Positions 1 to 12,560 of a DNA stretch of 64,000 bases are shown piece after piece. The stretch is from the NCBI GenBank assembly GCA_026745465.1, contig JACYXH010000175.1, positions 4,470,001 through 4,534,000 of the forward strand. Direction: 5' to 3'. Position 1 is the stretch's first letter. The number at the start of each line of letters is the position of its first letter. The notes under the pieces are model-generated. The model was not told the origin of the DNA. It did not search any database and worked only from the letters and a program-made list of their open reading frames with translations. A program made the translations under genes and the position numbers. The stretch is from Lota lota. Its lineage: Eukaryota > Chordata > Actinopteri > Gadiformes > Lotidae.

Positions 1-13
1 ACACACACACATG

Positions 14-46
<33 letters not shown>

Positions 47-61
47 GCACACACAGACAGA
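1..61. repeat. Interrupted (CA)n microsatellite
   Basis: The window opens inside a CA-rich simple repeat broken by ATGCACATA-type variants. Its true left edge lies outside the window. The interruptions suggest an older, less mutable array. Confidence 0.9.
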
Positions 62-362
62 CCTAGTTCTGTCCAGCGATGAGTTGGAGTGTTTCAGCCC
101 AGGACTGTGGCGCGCCGGGCTGCTCAGAGTCCAGGGACCTGAGACTCCAGTGTTCTCCCTGTAATACCTCCTATCTGGACAGCCCACTGGGCGGCCAGCC
201 AACTCATAATCTAAGGCATTGCAATCCATTAGTTTGAAGAAGTACAGTGACATCCAGTTGTATGTGTGTGTGTGTGTTGGGAGTGTGGGGGGGGGGGGGG
301 GGGGGGGGGTCTTCAGGGACAGTTAAAACCCTGTTGCTTCTTATCTTTTCTCCCTACTGCCT

Positions 363-399
<37 letters not shown>

Positions 400-1140
400 C
401 TCTGCCTCTCTCTCCCACCTCTGCCCTCTCTTTCTCTCTTGCTGTGTTTCTCCATCTCTCATGTCCCTCCTGTCAGAGCGCTGGGTGAAAGGTCATGTTT
501 TTGGCTCATTGTGCCGAGGACGGTGAACTCCAACAGTAAACAGATATCTCTCACATAATCACAGCTGCTTTGTTTTAACACATCACATGCGGTTAGTTGT
601 GTATTTGTGTGGCTGTGCAACAACTTTTATGCAGTCCCTTTTTCTCAAGGTTCGTTTTCTTTGTGCTCTGTGCCTGTGAGTGTGCCATTGGCGTGTGTCA
701 ATAAGTGTGTGCGTGTGACGCTGAGCACGTGTGTATGATTTTTTATTACATACATGGATGTGTCAGGTTTCTTTTTCTTTTTGTCTGCTGTCAGTCATTT
801 GCACGAGCGCACTTTCCATTGTTATTGAGCCATCAGCAACGCTTTTAAGTACAACACATGTCAATACAAGCACGCGGACACACACTCCATTGATTACTCT
901 TAGCATCTCTCCAAATGTCGAGGATAGCAGATGAGAGCTGAAGACTCCCGGGGGGGTGGGGGGAGGGAATGGAACAGAATTGGTGGTTGTTACGGAGCGG
1001 AAATAAGCACTGGGATTTCTTTTTGCCAATATGAGTATATTTTCTCTCTGGCATGATAAAACATACATGTACATACTGTAGCTACATATATTGTGCATGC
1101 CCACCATTCACTTTTGTGTAGTTCAGTGAGTATTTTGTGT
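62..1140. other. Non-coding stretch with G, CT and TG simple repeats
   Basis: This stretch holds a short TG run passing into a 23-base G homopolymer (287-309), a (TC)n run (365-395), and ordinary unique sequence to 1140. The short reading frames across it are Ser/Leu-rich translations of the CT repeat. I see no exon-like structure, splice-site pairing or recognisable peptide. Confidence 0.6.
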
Positions 1141-1423
1141 TTTTTGTAGTGTGGATATGGCTGATGGATATCTTGCCGTGTGTGTCTGGGTGGGCTGTTT
1201 GTGTGTGTGTGTGTCTCAGAGGTCCAAGGCCGCCTGTGCGGTGTGTGGAGATCAATGTAGCGGGTCTGGGTTTGAGATTGAGGGACCTGTCAGGGTTGAA
1301 TTAGATGTTAAATCTTTTGGACAAAATGCATTGTGTTCAGAATTTATCATGTGCTGTTTCCAGCCTATTGATGTATGCTGTCGTAGCGGTGTGTATTTGT
1401 GTGGTTCGGTGCGTGTATGGGTA

Positions 1424-1456
<33 letters not shown>

Positions 1457-2300
1457 CTGTGCACGGGAGATGCAGTAAAGGTCCAGTCAGAATGTGCTGT
1501 TCCAGGGCTAAAGTGGTTGTCTAAGATACATGATGGATTCTTTTCATCGTTCACTATCCCCAACAAACCTTTCTTTACTTCTTTCCTTCTTTCTTTCTTA
1601 CCTACTTTTTCCTTCTTTTCCTTCCTTCTTTTCATCTTTCTTTCTTTCTTCTTTCCTTCTTATGTACCATCTTTCTTTCATCCTTCCTTCCTGCTTTTTC
1701 CTCCATGTCTTCCTCGTTGCACATATATATCCCTCTTCCAGGCGGTTTTCCAAGGGAGGTCGCGTCCCATATGTCTGTCTCCCTTCACTTAGTTAGGTTA
1801 GAGCTGAGGTAAAATCCACAACCCATACATCCCTGCACCACCAGTGACCAGAGAGATCCCCGGTGTTTCTTCCTCTCCATCCATCACTCCTCACCCCATC
1901 ACTCACTCCCTCCGCTGCACAGTGCACACATGCGCCAGCATGTCTGCCTTCTGATTAGGGGAAGGTGCGTCTGGCAAACTGCAATACACCTGATAACTAC
2001 AATACCATCTCTGTCTTGCTCTTCTCCTGTCAGAAACTGTATTTTTTGTTTTGGAGGGAGTTTCTTTTCATCCCATTGCGTTGATGTACAGGAAGTGTTT
2101 CTTAGTGAGGAGATCATCATTTTGAGAAGTAACAACGAGTCATCCCTGTTTCTTGGTCAAATTGAATGGATCATAACATTTATATATGCCCGTAGAAACA
2201 CACACAGCTACATTCATAATTCCCCAGAAATACTAATGTTTATTCTGAGTCAATGGAGTGGGAGGGTTGTCAAGTTTTCTATAGTAATTAGCTGAGAGAA
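1141..2300. other. Non-coding stretch with TG and CTTT-rich pyrimidine tract
   Basis: A (TG)n array lies at 1426-1455 and a degenerate polypyrimidine (CTTT/CCTT) tract at about 1565-1715. A 213-codon frame covers both, but it is repeat translation (Cys-Val, then Phe-Leu-Ser). No domain or conserved motif was seen in the remaining unique sequence. Confidence 0.6.
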
Positions 2301-3306
2301 GCCAGCCAGGCAGACAATATAATAAATCCAGATCTAACTCAAACACAGAGGGACAACAGGGAACATGGCAGGGAGTTTGACTGTGCTGCCCTCGGGGGAA
2401 TCGGATGATGTGGTGGTGGTTTTATTCAGACGTGGTCAGCTGCAGCAACAGCCAGAGCTTCAGCCACTATACTATACTATAATCTCCTGCTTCCTACGCC
2501 ACGTCCTGGTCTACCACAATACACGTTAGCCGTACAACACCGTACAACTCTTTGTGTACAGTCTGTGTGCGTTTCTGTTTATGTTTGTGTGTGTGTGTGT
2601 GAGGTAGAGAGAGGGGGATAAAGAAAGAGTAGAGGAGAGAGAAAAGAAGAGAAGGTAAAAATCGGACATGCATGCGGGACACACAATAGGCAGAGGTGTT
2701 TTTTCCCACAAAGGTTAAGTGGTACGGATTAAAGCGGTACATACGGCTGGATCGCTGCGCTCTCTCCCCTGTGAAGAGATGTATCAGAAGACACCTTTAT
2801 ACCTCAAACAAAAACATTTACTGTAGCACTCCAAGCTCAAAGCAACTCAAATGTCGCTATAAGCAAATCCCAGTTACACTGACACAACGGGCCCTGATCA
2901 AATTCAACGCGGCTTGACCGGTGAATCACATTCCTTGAAACAATATTCCATCATTCATGTGATTTTAATAACAGTTTGGATCAAGTGCCGCTATTATTTG
3001 TCCTGCGGGTGCATGGTGGGGGGAGGATGGTAAGTGGTACCAGCACGTTCAGAGGAAGCGTAGTGGGGACAGCAGATATTCATGGAGAATAGAGTGGTGT
3101 TGTTCGTTCCATTGCTAATCCAGACAATCACATGGAGAAAGTGGCTCCCAATTGCCACTCTCTTACCACCTGCCTCCCTGACCTTCTCATTGATTTATTG
3201 ACTTGTGTTTGTCTGGATGTGGACATGCTCCCCCCCCCCCCACCCCGTCTTCTCTCTATGCTCTGTGGGCGGCGACTTCTGGTAATAAAAATTGTGGTGG
3301 TCAGAA
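2301..3306. other. Non-coding stretch, nothing recognised
   Basis: Mostly unique sequence with a short TG run near 2583-2600, a purine-rich patch at 2605-2655 and an 11-base C run near 3231. No SINE box, splice-supported frame or RNA gene was seen. Confidence 0.5.
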
Positions 3307-3836
3307 TTGAAGGGGAACCGTCACACCTAGCTATTTTCTAATATAAGAGAGTACTGCTTCATAAGGGTGTTATTGTTGTCCGCAACTTCAATTTGGTTTC
3401 GGTGAGAAGTTGGAAAATATTCGTCATTTTTCCAAATCTGACAAATGGGAATCTCAGATCTAGCAGAACATCAGGCGGGAGACGTCACAGAGCCTGGGCC
3501 GGAAACCAAAAACTGCAAGGGGTGGAGATAGGCCATTTGTAATTTTAATAAGTGTATTTTCTACAGTGGGCAGCCTACATAGTGTTGTTTTGAAAACTTT
3601 ACAGACACTTTTTTACAGTTCACTACTGTTTGTGTTTGCCAATTACCTGCTAACAGATCCCCGCCTCCAGCAACAATATTGGTTGAAACTAATACGAAGC
3701 AAAACAATTTCAAAGACGTTAGATATGAATCTAAAGTCTGATTTGTGAGACTAAACCAGTGTAGACCAGGAGTTTTTCACAACAAACATATTAACCAGTA
3801 CTCTCGTGTAATAGCAAGCTTGATGGCCCCCCTTTA
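3307..3836. mobile_element. Candidate non-autonomous DNA transposon (MITE-like)
   Basis: The left edge reads GAAGGGGAACCGT (3309-3321). The reverse complement of the right edge (3823-3835) reads AAAGGGGGGCCAT, giving a degenerate 13-bp terminal inverted repeat about 530 bp apart. The interior (TTGGAAAATATTC..., GGAAACCAAAAACTGCAAGG) resembles a fish interspersed repeat that I recall only vaguely. There is no transposase frame. The family is unknown and the borders are approximate. It could instead be unique DNA with a chance repeat. Confidence 0.35.
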
Positions 3837-4345
3837 ACTGAAAACATACTGCTCATGAGCAACTCTCTACTGTACTTAAACACATTTACACCTATTCAAG
3901 GTCCTACACTTTGAAGTACCTCAGTGGGACAAGAAAGGACACATTTTCTATGCATGGTGAGGACCTTGAATCACTATAGATATGAGTGACAGCTCATTGC
4001 ATGCAACCTAAAAGTTATTGTCAATGCTACCCCTCTTAAATTTAAAGTGACTTATATGATACAATAAGAGCAGTGACTCCTAGTGGTCAAACTGTCCTGG
4101 TGTGAAGGAGCGCTGCAACTGCCCATTTTGGCCAGAAAACATAGAGACAGCCGCAAGCCTTCCATTTCCCTGCAGTTAGAGAATCAGGATGTTGGCAGGA
4201 GAGAAGAAAGGAGCAAGGGAAGGAGAGAGGAAGACATGCCTCCAGGGACGCATTTTAATTCACTCAATTGCCCTATATTCCCCTGCAGTTTCTGTTTTGA
4301 TGATAGTGACGCTTTGCATATCTTCACCCTCCGAGCCTAAAGATG

Positions 4346-4346
<1 letters not shown>

Positions 4347-4389
<43 letters not shown>
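4347..4389. repeat. (TG)n microsatellite
   Basis: An uninterrupted dinucleotide run of about 21 units, likely polymorphic. Confidence 0.95.
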
Positions 4390-4390
<1 letters not shown>

Positions 4391-4589
4391 CTGCCCTACA
4401 GCATCATTGTGTGGGCATAAGGGGGTGGGGCTTGAGATAAAAGAGATAGAGCGTGGGGGGTGGGCAGAAGAGCGATAAGATAAAGACTTATTCTTTGTTA
4501 GATTGAATTGTAAGTGTCATTGTGAATCATACTCACACATTACATTTTCTGTATATGTTTTGTTTCAGTCAGAAATATGTGCTCTTTAC

Positions 4590-4593
<4 letters not shown>

Positions 4594-4629
<36 letters not shown>
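4594..4629. repeat. (CT)n microsatellite
   Basis: An uninterrupted dinucleotide run of about 18 units. Confidence 0.95.
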
Positions 4630-4632
<3 letters not shown>

Positions 4633-6539
4633 GCAGCTGGTAACTTGTTGGGAGATGAAAGCATCATTGTTTAAGGAAACGTAACATAATTTAAGTTAGA
4701 CATATGTGTAATATATCTAGGCATGATTTTTTGTCTCCTTTGAAAGAAGCATACTTCTCTGGTCTCATCAAAATCAATCAACCACAAACAATGCCAATGC
4801 TAAAAGATATTGTATCCAATCTAGGTATGTCAAGCCTATTCATAAAATATGTCATGCATAGATGTGGTGGAGTGTTACATTATGAGAAAGCAAGATATAA
4901 GCACTCAAAGTAAATCCAACTAACTCAGTTAAAGTTAGATTAACAAGCGAATATGTGTGCCTTAGCAACAATTAGCTTTCACACTTGTTGTTCCCCAGCT
5001 CCAGGACTGTTAACCACACACTTTAGTACGTTTAGTCAGGTGTGAGCGCTACATGTGAGCCTGGCCACAAGCTTGGGAACTGGGCTTTGAATCTAAACGT
5101 TGGCCTGGGGCTCAGACCGTGTCTGCCAGATATAAGTAGTGGAAGTCACAACTTTGTTATGACTACTGCAATTTTCCCTCCTGAGAAATTCTAGTAGTGA
5201 CTGCTTATGTGTTACTTATTTAAGAAAAATAAGTAACAGTTATGGTTATTTCTGTGAGTGTTGATACTGCTATTGACCCAAGTCTAAATATGTCCTCATT
5301 TGTCAAATATGATAAACTGAGCCTCATTGCAAGTTGAGTTTGAAGGGTCCCTGTTACAGCAAAGAAAGGGATAGGTTGAAACAAACAGAATTTAGACATG
5401 TGCGTGACATTGTGCGTGCAGGGGTATATTTGTGCATGTGCATGTGTGAAGTGCTGTGTCTTTCTGGGAAGAGCAGTTTAACAGAGATTTATTTTTGTTA
5501 GTTTTATGGCCTTAGTGAAACTCTACGCCTGCTCTGGCACCTTGCCCACCCACCTTTATTCCAGATGTTACCATGGTGAAACGTATGGGAGGTATCCAAG
5601 CAACCAGACAGTGGTTTGAGGAGTGGAGACGACTGTTGTGTGAATTGAGACGACAGATAGATCTCGAAAAAGAGACCAGATGAGAGTGAGAGAACACACA
5701 AACCATTGGCTTACTCTGTGTTGTTGTTCTCCCACTAGAGGCAAATGTCTGGTGTTGATTAAAGCCCTGTCTTAATGTGATTATCACCCCAATGTTAAGA
5801 TGCTCGCTCATTCCCCCTGTGACATTGATTTCCATTTAAAACTGTAATTGAGAGGAACAAACATTGGTATTAGCTATTCACACTCTCCATTGCTCTCCTG
5901 TTACCTTCCTTTTAGTGCCGGGCTCCGTCCTGTCCTCCAGGGCTGCTTGTGAAGCTTGGGAAGCTTGGCGGACCAAAAAACAGGGAAAAGGCTGGATTTT
6001 GGGATCAGAATTTAGGATTTGGTTCTGGTCTTTGGAGCCGTACCATATCTGTGGTGTTTGAAGGATAAATGACCACATTGTCCTGTGGAGTCTTGTATTG
6101 TATTGCTACCTCCTACGGCAGTATTTACCCATGAGCAAAGGCGATTGGTTTGTACTCTTTAACTGGGTGGGGAAAAAACACCTGTACGCGCTTTGGTTGG
6201 CTCACAGCCAAAGTAATCTTAACTCTTTTAGTGTGAGACAGAGGAACAAAAGGAGTATAACCTTCTGTGGTGTGACGGCACCCAGAGAGAGATGATGCAG
6301 GGAGGCTTTCCTGGGGGTGCCAGCCATAAATTGGACCAGTATGATGAAGGAATATTGGCTTTGCTTGTCACCAAGATTGAGCGAGTACTGCGATAGCTAG
6401 CAAGCTAACCAGTCCATTGGGCATCTTCCTGTTCACCAATAGCTCCATCTTTTGACAGTTCACAATATCTAGAATTAAGCAGCCATGCCAGTTCATGGAA
6501 TGAAATGAGGCATCATTTGCTTTTTCACAGAACAACATT

Positions 6540-6776
6540 TCACAGCTGCAGGGTTGCTTGTTCAATCCTCGACTCCTCCCTTGGGCAAGACATCGACCTA
6601 ACTGCTGCCCAGAAAACACTTCCAACTTCTGCCCAGCAGGTTACTACCCTTGCTGGGTTTAAGCTGTTGTCATTGTGTGAATTTATGTCGCTGGGTGAAT
6701 GCAAGGCATTACCTGTAAAGCACTTTGAGTGGCCATACTGACTAAAGAGCCATATAAATGCAGTCCATTTACCATT
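6540..6776 (+). mobile_element. tRNA-derived SINE, 5' part degraded
   Basis: A B-box-like RNA polymerase III motif, TGTTCAATCC, lies at 6559-6568. It is followed by CTTGGGCAAGACATCGACC and, at the 3' end, TGTAAAGCACTTTGAGTGG (6714-6732) and CATATAAATGCAGTCCATTT. This body and tail order is what I know from abundant teleost SINEs. The upstream A box is not clear, so the head is eroded or truncated. Orientation is plus. The changes from the remembered consensus suggest an old copy. Confidence 0.7.
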
Positions 6777-7651
6777 GGCTCTGTCTGTTATTGAGTTTGT
6801 CATTTGAGCCAAACACGAGCCCTTGCTTTTGTGTGCTTCTGTTTTAGGACTTGACCGGCATCTACCTTAATGTTGAATTTCACCCTGTAGTATACAGGAC
6901 AACAGACACCGGCGCCTGGGGCTTGAGGGTGGTGGGCATGGGCCAATGTTTTTCACTCATTTTCTGCTCTGCTCTTGACTTTACAGATCGATATCTCACA
7001 CCGTCTGCATTTATATGCAACATCCCTATAAAGGAAAGGCTGCTTGAGGAATGAGGAATTACAGATGCATACAGGTACGCATGTCTGGTTAGATTGTGTC
7101 AGGAGATAGAATACTAGAATACTAAAGACATTAGGAGGACCTATAGTATGGCTGGGGGCTTCCGACTGAATAGACATTCAAGTAAGTAGATTAAGAAAAA
7201 TACATTGTGTTGTGTTTGTTGAGGAAAAAGCTGAAATCAGATGCATTTGCTAATGAGGGAAGGCAAATGATAGACGAGCTTCTCATTGGCTAGACAGATC
7301 GATTGTGCTTGTCCAGATTTGCATAATCATCCTTATCATCAGTATAAATACTCACTCTGGGAGTGATATTTAGAGTTCAGTACATAAGTGAGAGACATAT
7401 ACAAGTGAGGAGAACGGGAGAGTGACTGTGTGAACAATCTCATTTTAACATTAACTAGAGCACATTCTGGGGGTTCAAGTAGTTGCTGGGGAGGCATTAG
7501 TGAGTCATAATGCTGCTTTCCTTAACACCCCATCTCTCTTTTATCACCTTTTATAATTAAAGAGTTCTAGGGGTTGTGAAACAAGCAAAAATAAATAAGA
7601 GAAGTTTGGTCTATGTGTGTATTTGTATGTGTGTATTTTTGTATATCCCTG

Positions 7652-7684
<33 letters not shown>

Positions 7685-8559
7685 ATTTGTGGGTTTGTGT
7701 ATATGCATGTAAATATAAGCTTGTGTGTGGTGCATGTGTGTATATGTGCCACAATCAATAACAATGCTTAGTCCCACATGTGCGTCATTGCAAATGCATA
7801 AAAGGACAGCCCTATATATGTTAGTTGTCCCATTTCTATACTGCATATACATCCCTATGCCCTTTTCTACTTTCAAGTCTTCTCTGAGTGTACCACAATG
7901 TCTGAACTTGTGGAGGAGGATTCAAGGGCAGACCTAAATGATATTATACCGGAGCATGTGAATAGAAGGAGAACACAAAAGGAGAAGAGACAAGGAAAGG
8001 AGGTGAAAAGGAGACAAAGATAGCAACATTGTTGTTGTTCCACTTCTCGTTCCATATTTCACCTCACCAGCAGCCCCTTCTTGGAGAATAACAGCTTGGA
8101 AGCGCTGACATTCAGCAGAGGCTTGGGAAAATGGCAAATGACTGCAAGTTGTGCTATTCACACACCACCACTGTCAACGGAGGCCATGTCAGGCTTATGA
8201 GCATGTTTAACATGTGAGGTCTGGCTTGTTTGTCTGTGTGCCTGTGAACCTATTCTGTTGAACATGCACGCTTCCTCCTACCCAGGTCAACCCTACATGT
8301 GTGCATACTCAAGCTTAAACCTCTACCCTCAGGTAACTGCAAGCCAGACGCAATAGATCCAGACTATTTCTACTCAAACGACAAAGTGGCAGAATCCCGT
8401 CCTACAACCAAGTCCTGCGTGTTCCTTTTGTCTTCTGCATTTATTGACAGGAATTTTCCACAATATATTCCTATTTGTTTGTTGAAAGGCCGTATTTTCC
8501 CCTTTCAATGGCCATCAGTATTGATGCACATCATGTATTCTGTTTCATCTCCGTGTTAA
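6777..8559. other. Non-coding stretch with octamer and TATA-like motifs
   Basis: A perfect octamer ATTTGCAT lies at 7317-7324. A TATAAATA lies at 7343-7350 with a TCAGTA initiator-like motif at 7377-7382, but the spacing (about 36 bp) is longer than usual for a core promoter. A (TG)n array spans 7654-7683 within TG/TA-rich DNA. An 86-codon frame at 8299-8559 has no known motif. No transcript can be claimed. Confidence 0.4.
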
Positions 8560-8890
8560 AAGGATGTGACCGGCCCTGTGAGACGTGGCCACGGTGGCGT
8601 TGTCTTGCTAGAGGACAGAGCCCATTGAAATGCCAGCTGAGTTTCTGATAGAGAGACAACCGCAATGATCAATCAGGGATCTCCTCATTCATTATTCACA
8701 GTGGGCCCGTCCAATCGCTAGGAGCCTAGGGCCAACGCACGCTGTCATCAATGCTGCTATTGATTATCAGGCCTCATCAGCGTTTGTTTGGCTTGTCAAA
8801 TCAATGCCTTTTTAACGGTGTGCTGTCCCTAAAGGAGACCTCAGATGAATATTTTATAGCCAGGCTCATCTAAATAAAATTCAAAGCCAC
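8560..8890. promoter_or_regulatory. Candidate conserved non-coding element, PBX/HOX/MEIS motifs
   Basis: A repeat-free, frame-free island. It has ATCAATCA at 8668-8675 (reverse complement TGATTGAT, a PBX-HOX type site), CTGTCA at 8742-8747 (reverse complement TGACAG, the MEIS/PREP core), and a further TTGATTATC around 8759-8767. Long homogeneous non-coding sequence with clustered homeodomain cores is typical of developmental enhancers. Conservation is not visible from one sequence, so enhancer function is inferred. Confidence 0.35.
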
Positions 8891-10140
8891 TCACTGTACC
8901 AACTTCCTATTGTTGTTTGCTGCAGATAGTACTTCCCTTAGCAAATCCTTAAAATGGTACAATAGAGGGGTTTATACATTTACTGTGACTATGAATTATA
9001 GGGTTATATTATATATTTAGATGTCTCTAAACAGCGTGACTAAATGCCATGAAGGGTTAATAATTCTTACAATACAAAAAAGAGGACTCATGACTTTATA
9101 AAACTATTATTATTATATATAAGCATTAATTTGTTCACGTTACAATTTATTTTGTTTTGGGTATTTATGTTTTAGAACAAAGCCATTGCTATATTTTGTT
9201 GGCAGGACAGATGTCTGAGTTTCTCTGTGTTTGTGCGTGCATTTGTGTGTGTGCGTGTGCGTGCGTTTGTGTGCGCATGCATGTATGTATGTGTGTGTGT
9301 GTGTGTGTGTGTCAGAGGGAGTGTGTATTATGTATTCTTGGTAAAACGACTCAACTGGAAGTCTGCAGGAAACTGAGGGACTTCCAATGCAGTATTTTCT
9401 CGAACATTTCAGCAAAAATGACTAAAGAGAGGCCAGAGGGAATTTGTCACATGTGCCTAAAAAGGAAGTTTGGATGTAAATATGCTATAATGTTCAAGCT
9501 AATACTTTTGTTTGTGATGTACTTTTCAAGAGCTTTTCAGACCAAAGTGTAAAAAATATCCAGTCAGTGTGTGTGCGTTATTTTGGCTATGAGTTAATTG
9601 GCTTTGTACTGCAACAGTAACACATTTTGACAGTACATTTAAATCGGGTTTTTTGTGGGCAACCACACTGTTGCTCCTATTGCCCCCCCCCCCCCCCCCC
9701 CCCCCCCCCAGCCACCCAGGTTATCTTTAGAGTTCCAGTAATGAGGGTCACCATGAACCAGAGCCTGTGTGTCAATGTGTGCTTATGTGTAATTGGGTCA
9801 ACAATGATTTATATTTGTTGTTCTAAACCCTGCTACCATACAAACACGGAGGCGTGCTCCCCAAATCCCCCTCCTGAGCTCTGTCAGTCACCCACGACCC
9901 GCCACTGAGGGAGCTGTTTTATCTCCCAGCCTAGAACATAATCTAAACAACAATTTGTCACCTTTTCTCTTTTCTTCCTCTGCAGTTTCTTCTGCTGTCA
10001 TTCTGCGATGTGTGTTGATCTCTCCTTTTATCTCCTTTTCACTGGCCGTCTCTCCTCTTCTCCTCTCTGTTTGTTTGACGGGAGCGCAGAGGATTAGCTT
10101 GATAGGGGACCACTGAAGTGTGTTTACTGTAAAGAGCCGT
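8891..10140. other. Non-coding stretch with TG repeat and 27-base C tract
   Basis: AT-rich unique DNA up to 9180 is followed by a TG-rich patch ending in (TG)n at 9291-9312. A C homopolymer of 27 bases (9683-9709) stands alone. From 9900 to 10140 there is pyrimidine-rich unique sequence that ends in regulatory-looking but unassigned DNA. Frames over the TG patch are repeat translations. Confidence 0.55.
9683..9709. repeat. Poly-C tract, 27 bases
   Basis: An uninterrupted C homopolymer (G-rich on the minus strand). Its length is uncertain because sequencing slips on such tracts. Confidence 0.85.
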
Positions 10141-10905
10141 TATGACGGCACTCCTTCCCCTTTTCCTTCACCCCAAGCGCTGCGTTTGTGTGTGTGTCTG
10201 TGTGTTCCCTCTTGTGTGTGTGTGTGTGTTATTGTGTAATGTTCATACACATGTGTGTTAGTGTTTTTGTGTGTGTGCGCTTTCCACATTTGCATAGTTT
10301 GTGTGTGTGTGCGTGTGCACACATTTGTGTGGTTTGTTTCTTTGTGTGTGTGTCCCTTTACGTGTCCGCGTGTGTGATTGTGTAAAGTGGGCACACGTGT
10401 GCATAGTTTGTGTGTATGTGTGTGTGTGTTTATTCCCTAAAATCCCCTCTACTGTATATATAGGGGTTCATTTATTTCTCTCTGCCCAGTTCCAACCATT
10501 CATTCTTTCACTCCCTCATCCCTTGTCACCCCCACAGTGCTGTTGGCCGTGGGCATGTCTTTTGTTCTCTCTCTCTGGGCCCCGGCTGTTAACACCCTGA
10601 CAACACTAACTGTGCCCCTGGCCAGGAAACACAGGCTGGCCCCGGAGCTGTGTTTGGGGCAATAGAAGAGGGCACAGACAGATGGACAGACAGAAAAAAA
10701 AAATACATAGAAAGACAAGCAGACATTAAGACGGAATGGAAAGTAACGTGCATGCACACATCCACACACACATGCATGCACACACACACGCATGCACACA
10801 CACACATTCATACACACACACATTCATACACACACACACACACACACACACATACGTTCATGGCCACTCTTTCTCCTACCATTGTTCTAAGTATTTTCTA
10901 TCTCG

Positions 10906-10957
<52 letters not shown>

Positions 10958-11369
10958 GGGTATGAGTAGGTGGACTCTTTGTGTTGCTCCACCTGGGGCT
11001 ATGTGTCAGTGAGTCCAGCCTCGAGGTATATGACAGCCAAGTCTGGCTGCTGTGCGTCATCAAGTATGTTTACTCATAATATCACCATCAGTAAAGACAT
11101 ACATACACACAGACACACTCCATTATGGAATGGATCCAATTGCCATTTTACATGAATTTGTGACACTTTTGTCTTTAAAGGCGCATGAACTGACCACATT
11201 GTTCCCCCTTTTATGCGTGTCTGTGGTGGACTCTCGTTCACGTACATTCTGTGCATATGTGTGTGCGCGTGTGTGTTTGGGTTGTGCGTGTATCTGCGTG
11301 TGTGTGTGTGGGTCATGCATGTATGTGTGTGTGTGTTTTTGTGTGTGAGTGTCATGCGTGTATGTGTGA

Positions 11370-11400
<31 letters not shown>

Positions 11401-11500
11401 CGGATAGAGGAGTGTGTTTAGTTCTCCCTGGGTGAGTTAGATCTGATAAGGCCGACAGCTACAGGCTGATAGTCCTGAGAGCAGGCAGCCTATCCCCTTC
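10141..11500. repeat. TG/CA-rich cryptic simple-repeat region
   Basis: Interrupted TG repeats fill 10183-10430. CA repeats dominate 10755-10855, with a purer (CA)n at 10908-10954. TG repeats return at 11240-11390. Unique segments between them (10440-10740, 10955-11230) contain no recognised gene. The switch from TG-rich to CA-rich and back on one strand means separate expansions, not one array. Confidence 0.8.
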
Positions 11501-11509
11501 ACACAGTGT

Positions 11510-11632
11510 GTCTCTCTCTCTCTCTCTCTCTCTCACTCTCTCACTCACTCACTCACTCACTCACTCACTCACTCACTCACTCACTCACTCACTCACTCAC
11601 TCACTCACTCACTCACACACACACACACACAC
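11510..11632. repeat. Compound (TC)n-(TCAC)n-(CA)n microsatellite
   Basis: (TC)n at 11510-11534 passes into a tetranucleotide TCAC array (about 11535-11613), then into (CA)n at 11612-11632. The tetramer is a hybrid of the two dinucleotides flanking it, so it probably arose at their junction. The same architecture recurs at 22280-22591. Confidence 0.95.
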
Positions 11633-12560
11633 ATAACTGTAGGCGTATCACATATAAGTCCACTCTGCTAAGTTACAGGTTAAAAAGTAGTTGACAATGA
11701 GGAAAGTGTTATGTTCCGCTTTTTTTACTCATAAATAATACATATCGCATATCTTAATTAAGAGAACTGCCTCGAGGCAAGCATTTCAATTGATTCAAGC
11801 ATCTTGACCCATTGTTTACCAAGCTCATAGGCAAAGCAATGTTTAAACACTGCATAGATATCGCAAGATCTGAGAGCAGATTAGATTAGCAGAATTCCAC
11901 TGTCATTGGAGAGTCAAGCAGACATGGGAATCAGACAGCATACACTTTGCCATGCAAATCCTCCAATGGGAATGAACTGTGTGACAGTTGCTTAGTTAAA
12001 CATGCGCATGCACGCACGTACACACACACACACACGCCTCAAAGGCAAAGTGTTCTCTCCAAGGCCCTCTTCAAATACACCCTCTGGCTGTTTGTGTATT
12101 TATGAGTGAGTGAGTGAGTGAGTGAGAGTGTGTGTGTGGGTCTGTTTGTGTGTCAGGGTTTGCATCTATTCAACCGTGCTTGATTGACTGTTTGATGTGT
12201 GTGTGTGCATGCATGTGTGCATATGTGAATGCTTACTACAGTTTAGTTGCTGGTCATGTCAACAAGTTTATTATCTTGTATCATCTTTGGTCAGATTCCT
12301 GTCCCATGGGCCACTACGCTTTATCTGTACATTGCATTCCCAAATGACTAGAGTTTACATCACTTTCTACTGCCCTCACAGACAAACTATTTGGCCATCT
12401 CTATTAAACAAAGGAACTGGTGAAGCTACCTTAGTGCATGCTAAGACAGACACATACATGTTGGGCAGAGGGCAAAGCACAGCATGACAAGCTCCATTCC
12501 ATGGCTGTGGACAATGGGCCCTTGAAGAGGGCAAAATAGTGTCATAATGACATTGGAGAA
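11633..12560. other. Mostly unique non-coding DNA with an octamer motif
   Basis: The octamer ATGCAAAT lies at 11952-11959, close to CCAATGGG. A CA run (about 12019-12036) and a (GAGT)n run (12104-12127) follow. A frame at 12132-12347 is partly TG translation. No gene was recognised. Confidence 0.45.

Larger units (their letters stand above)
3837..6539. other. Non-coding stretch with (TG)n and (TC)n arrays
   Basis: Two pure microsatellites stand out: (TG)n at 4347-4389 and (TC)n at 4594-4629. The rest is AT-rich unique sequence with many scattered stops. A 69-codon frame at 4704-4913 has no recognisable motif. No RNA gene was seen. Confidence 0.55.

Noticed and set aside
7343-7382. TATA-initiator core promoter
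   Set aside because: Spacing about 36 bp is too long and no exon or transcript support is visible; noted only as a motif.
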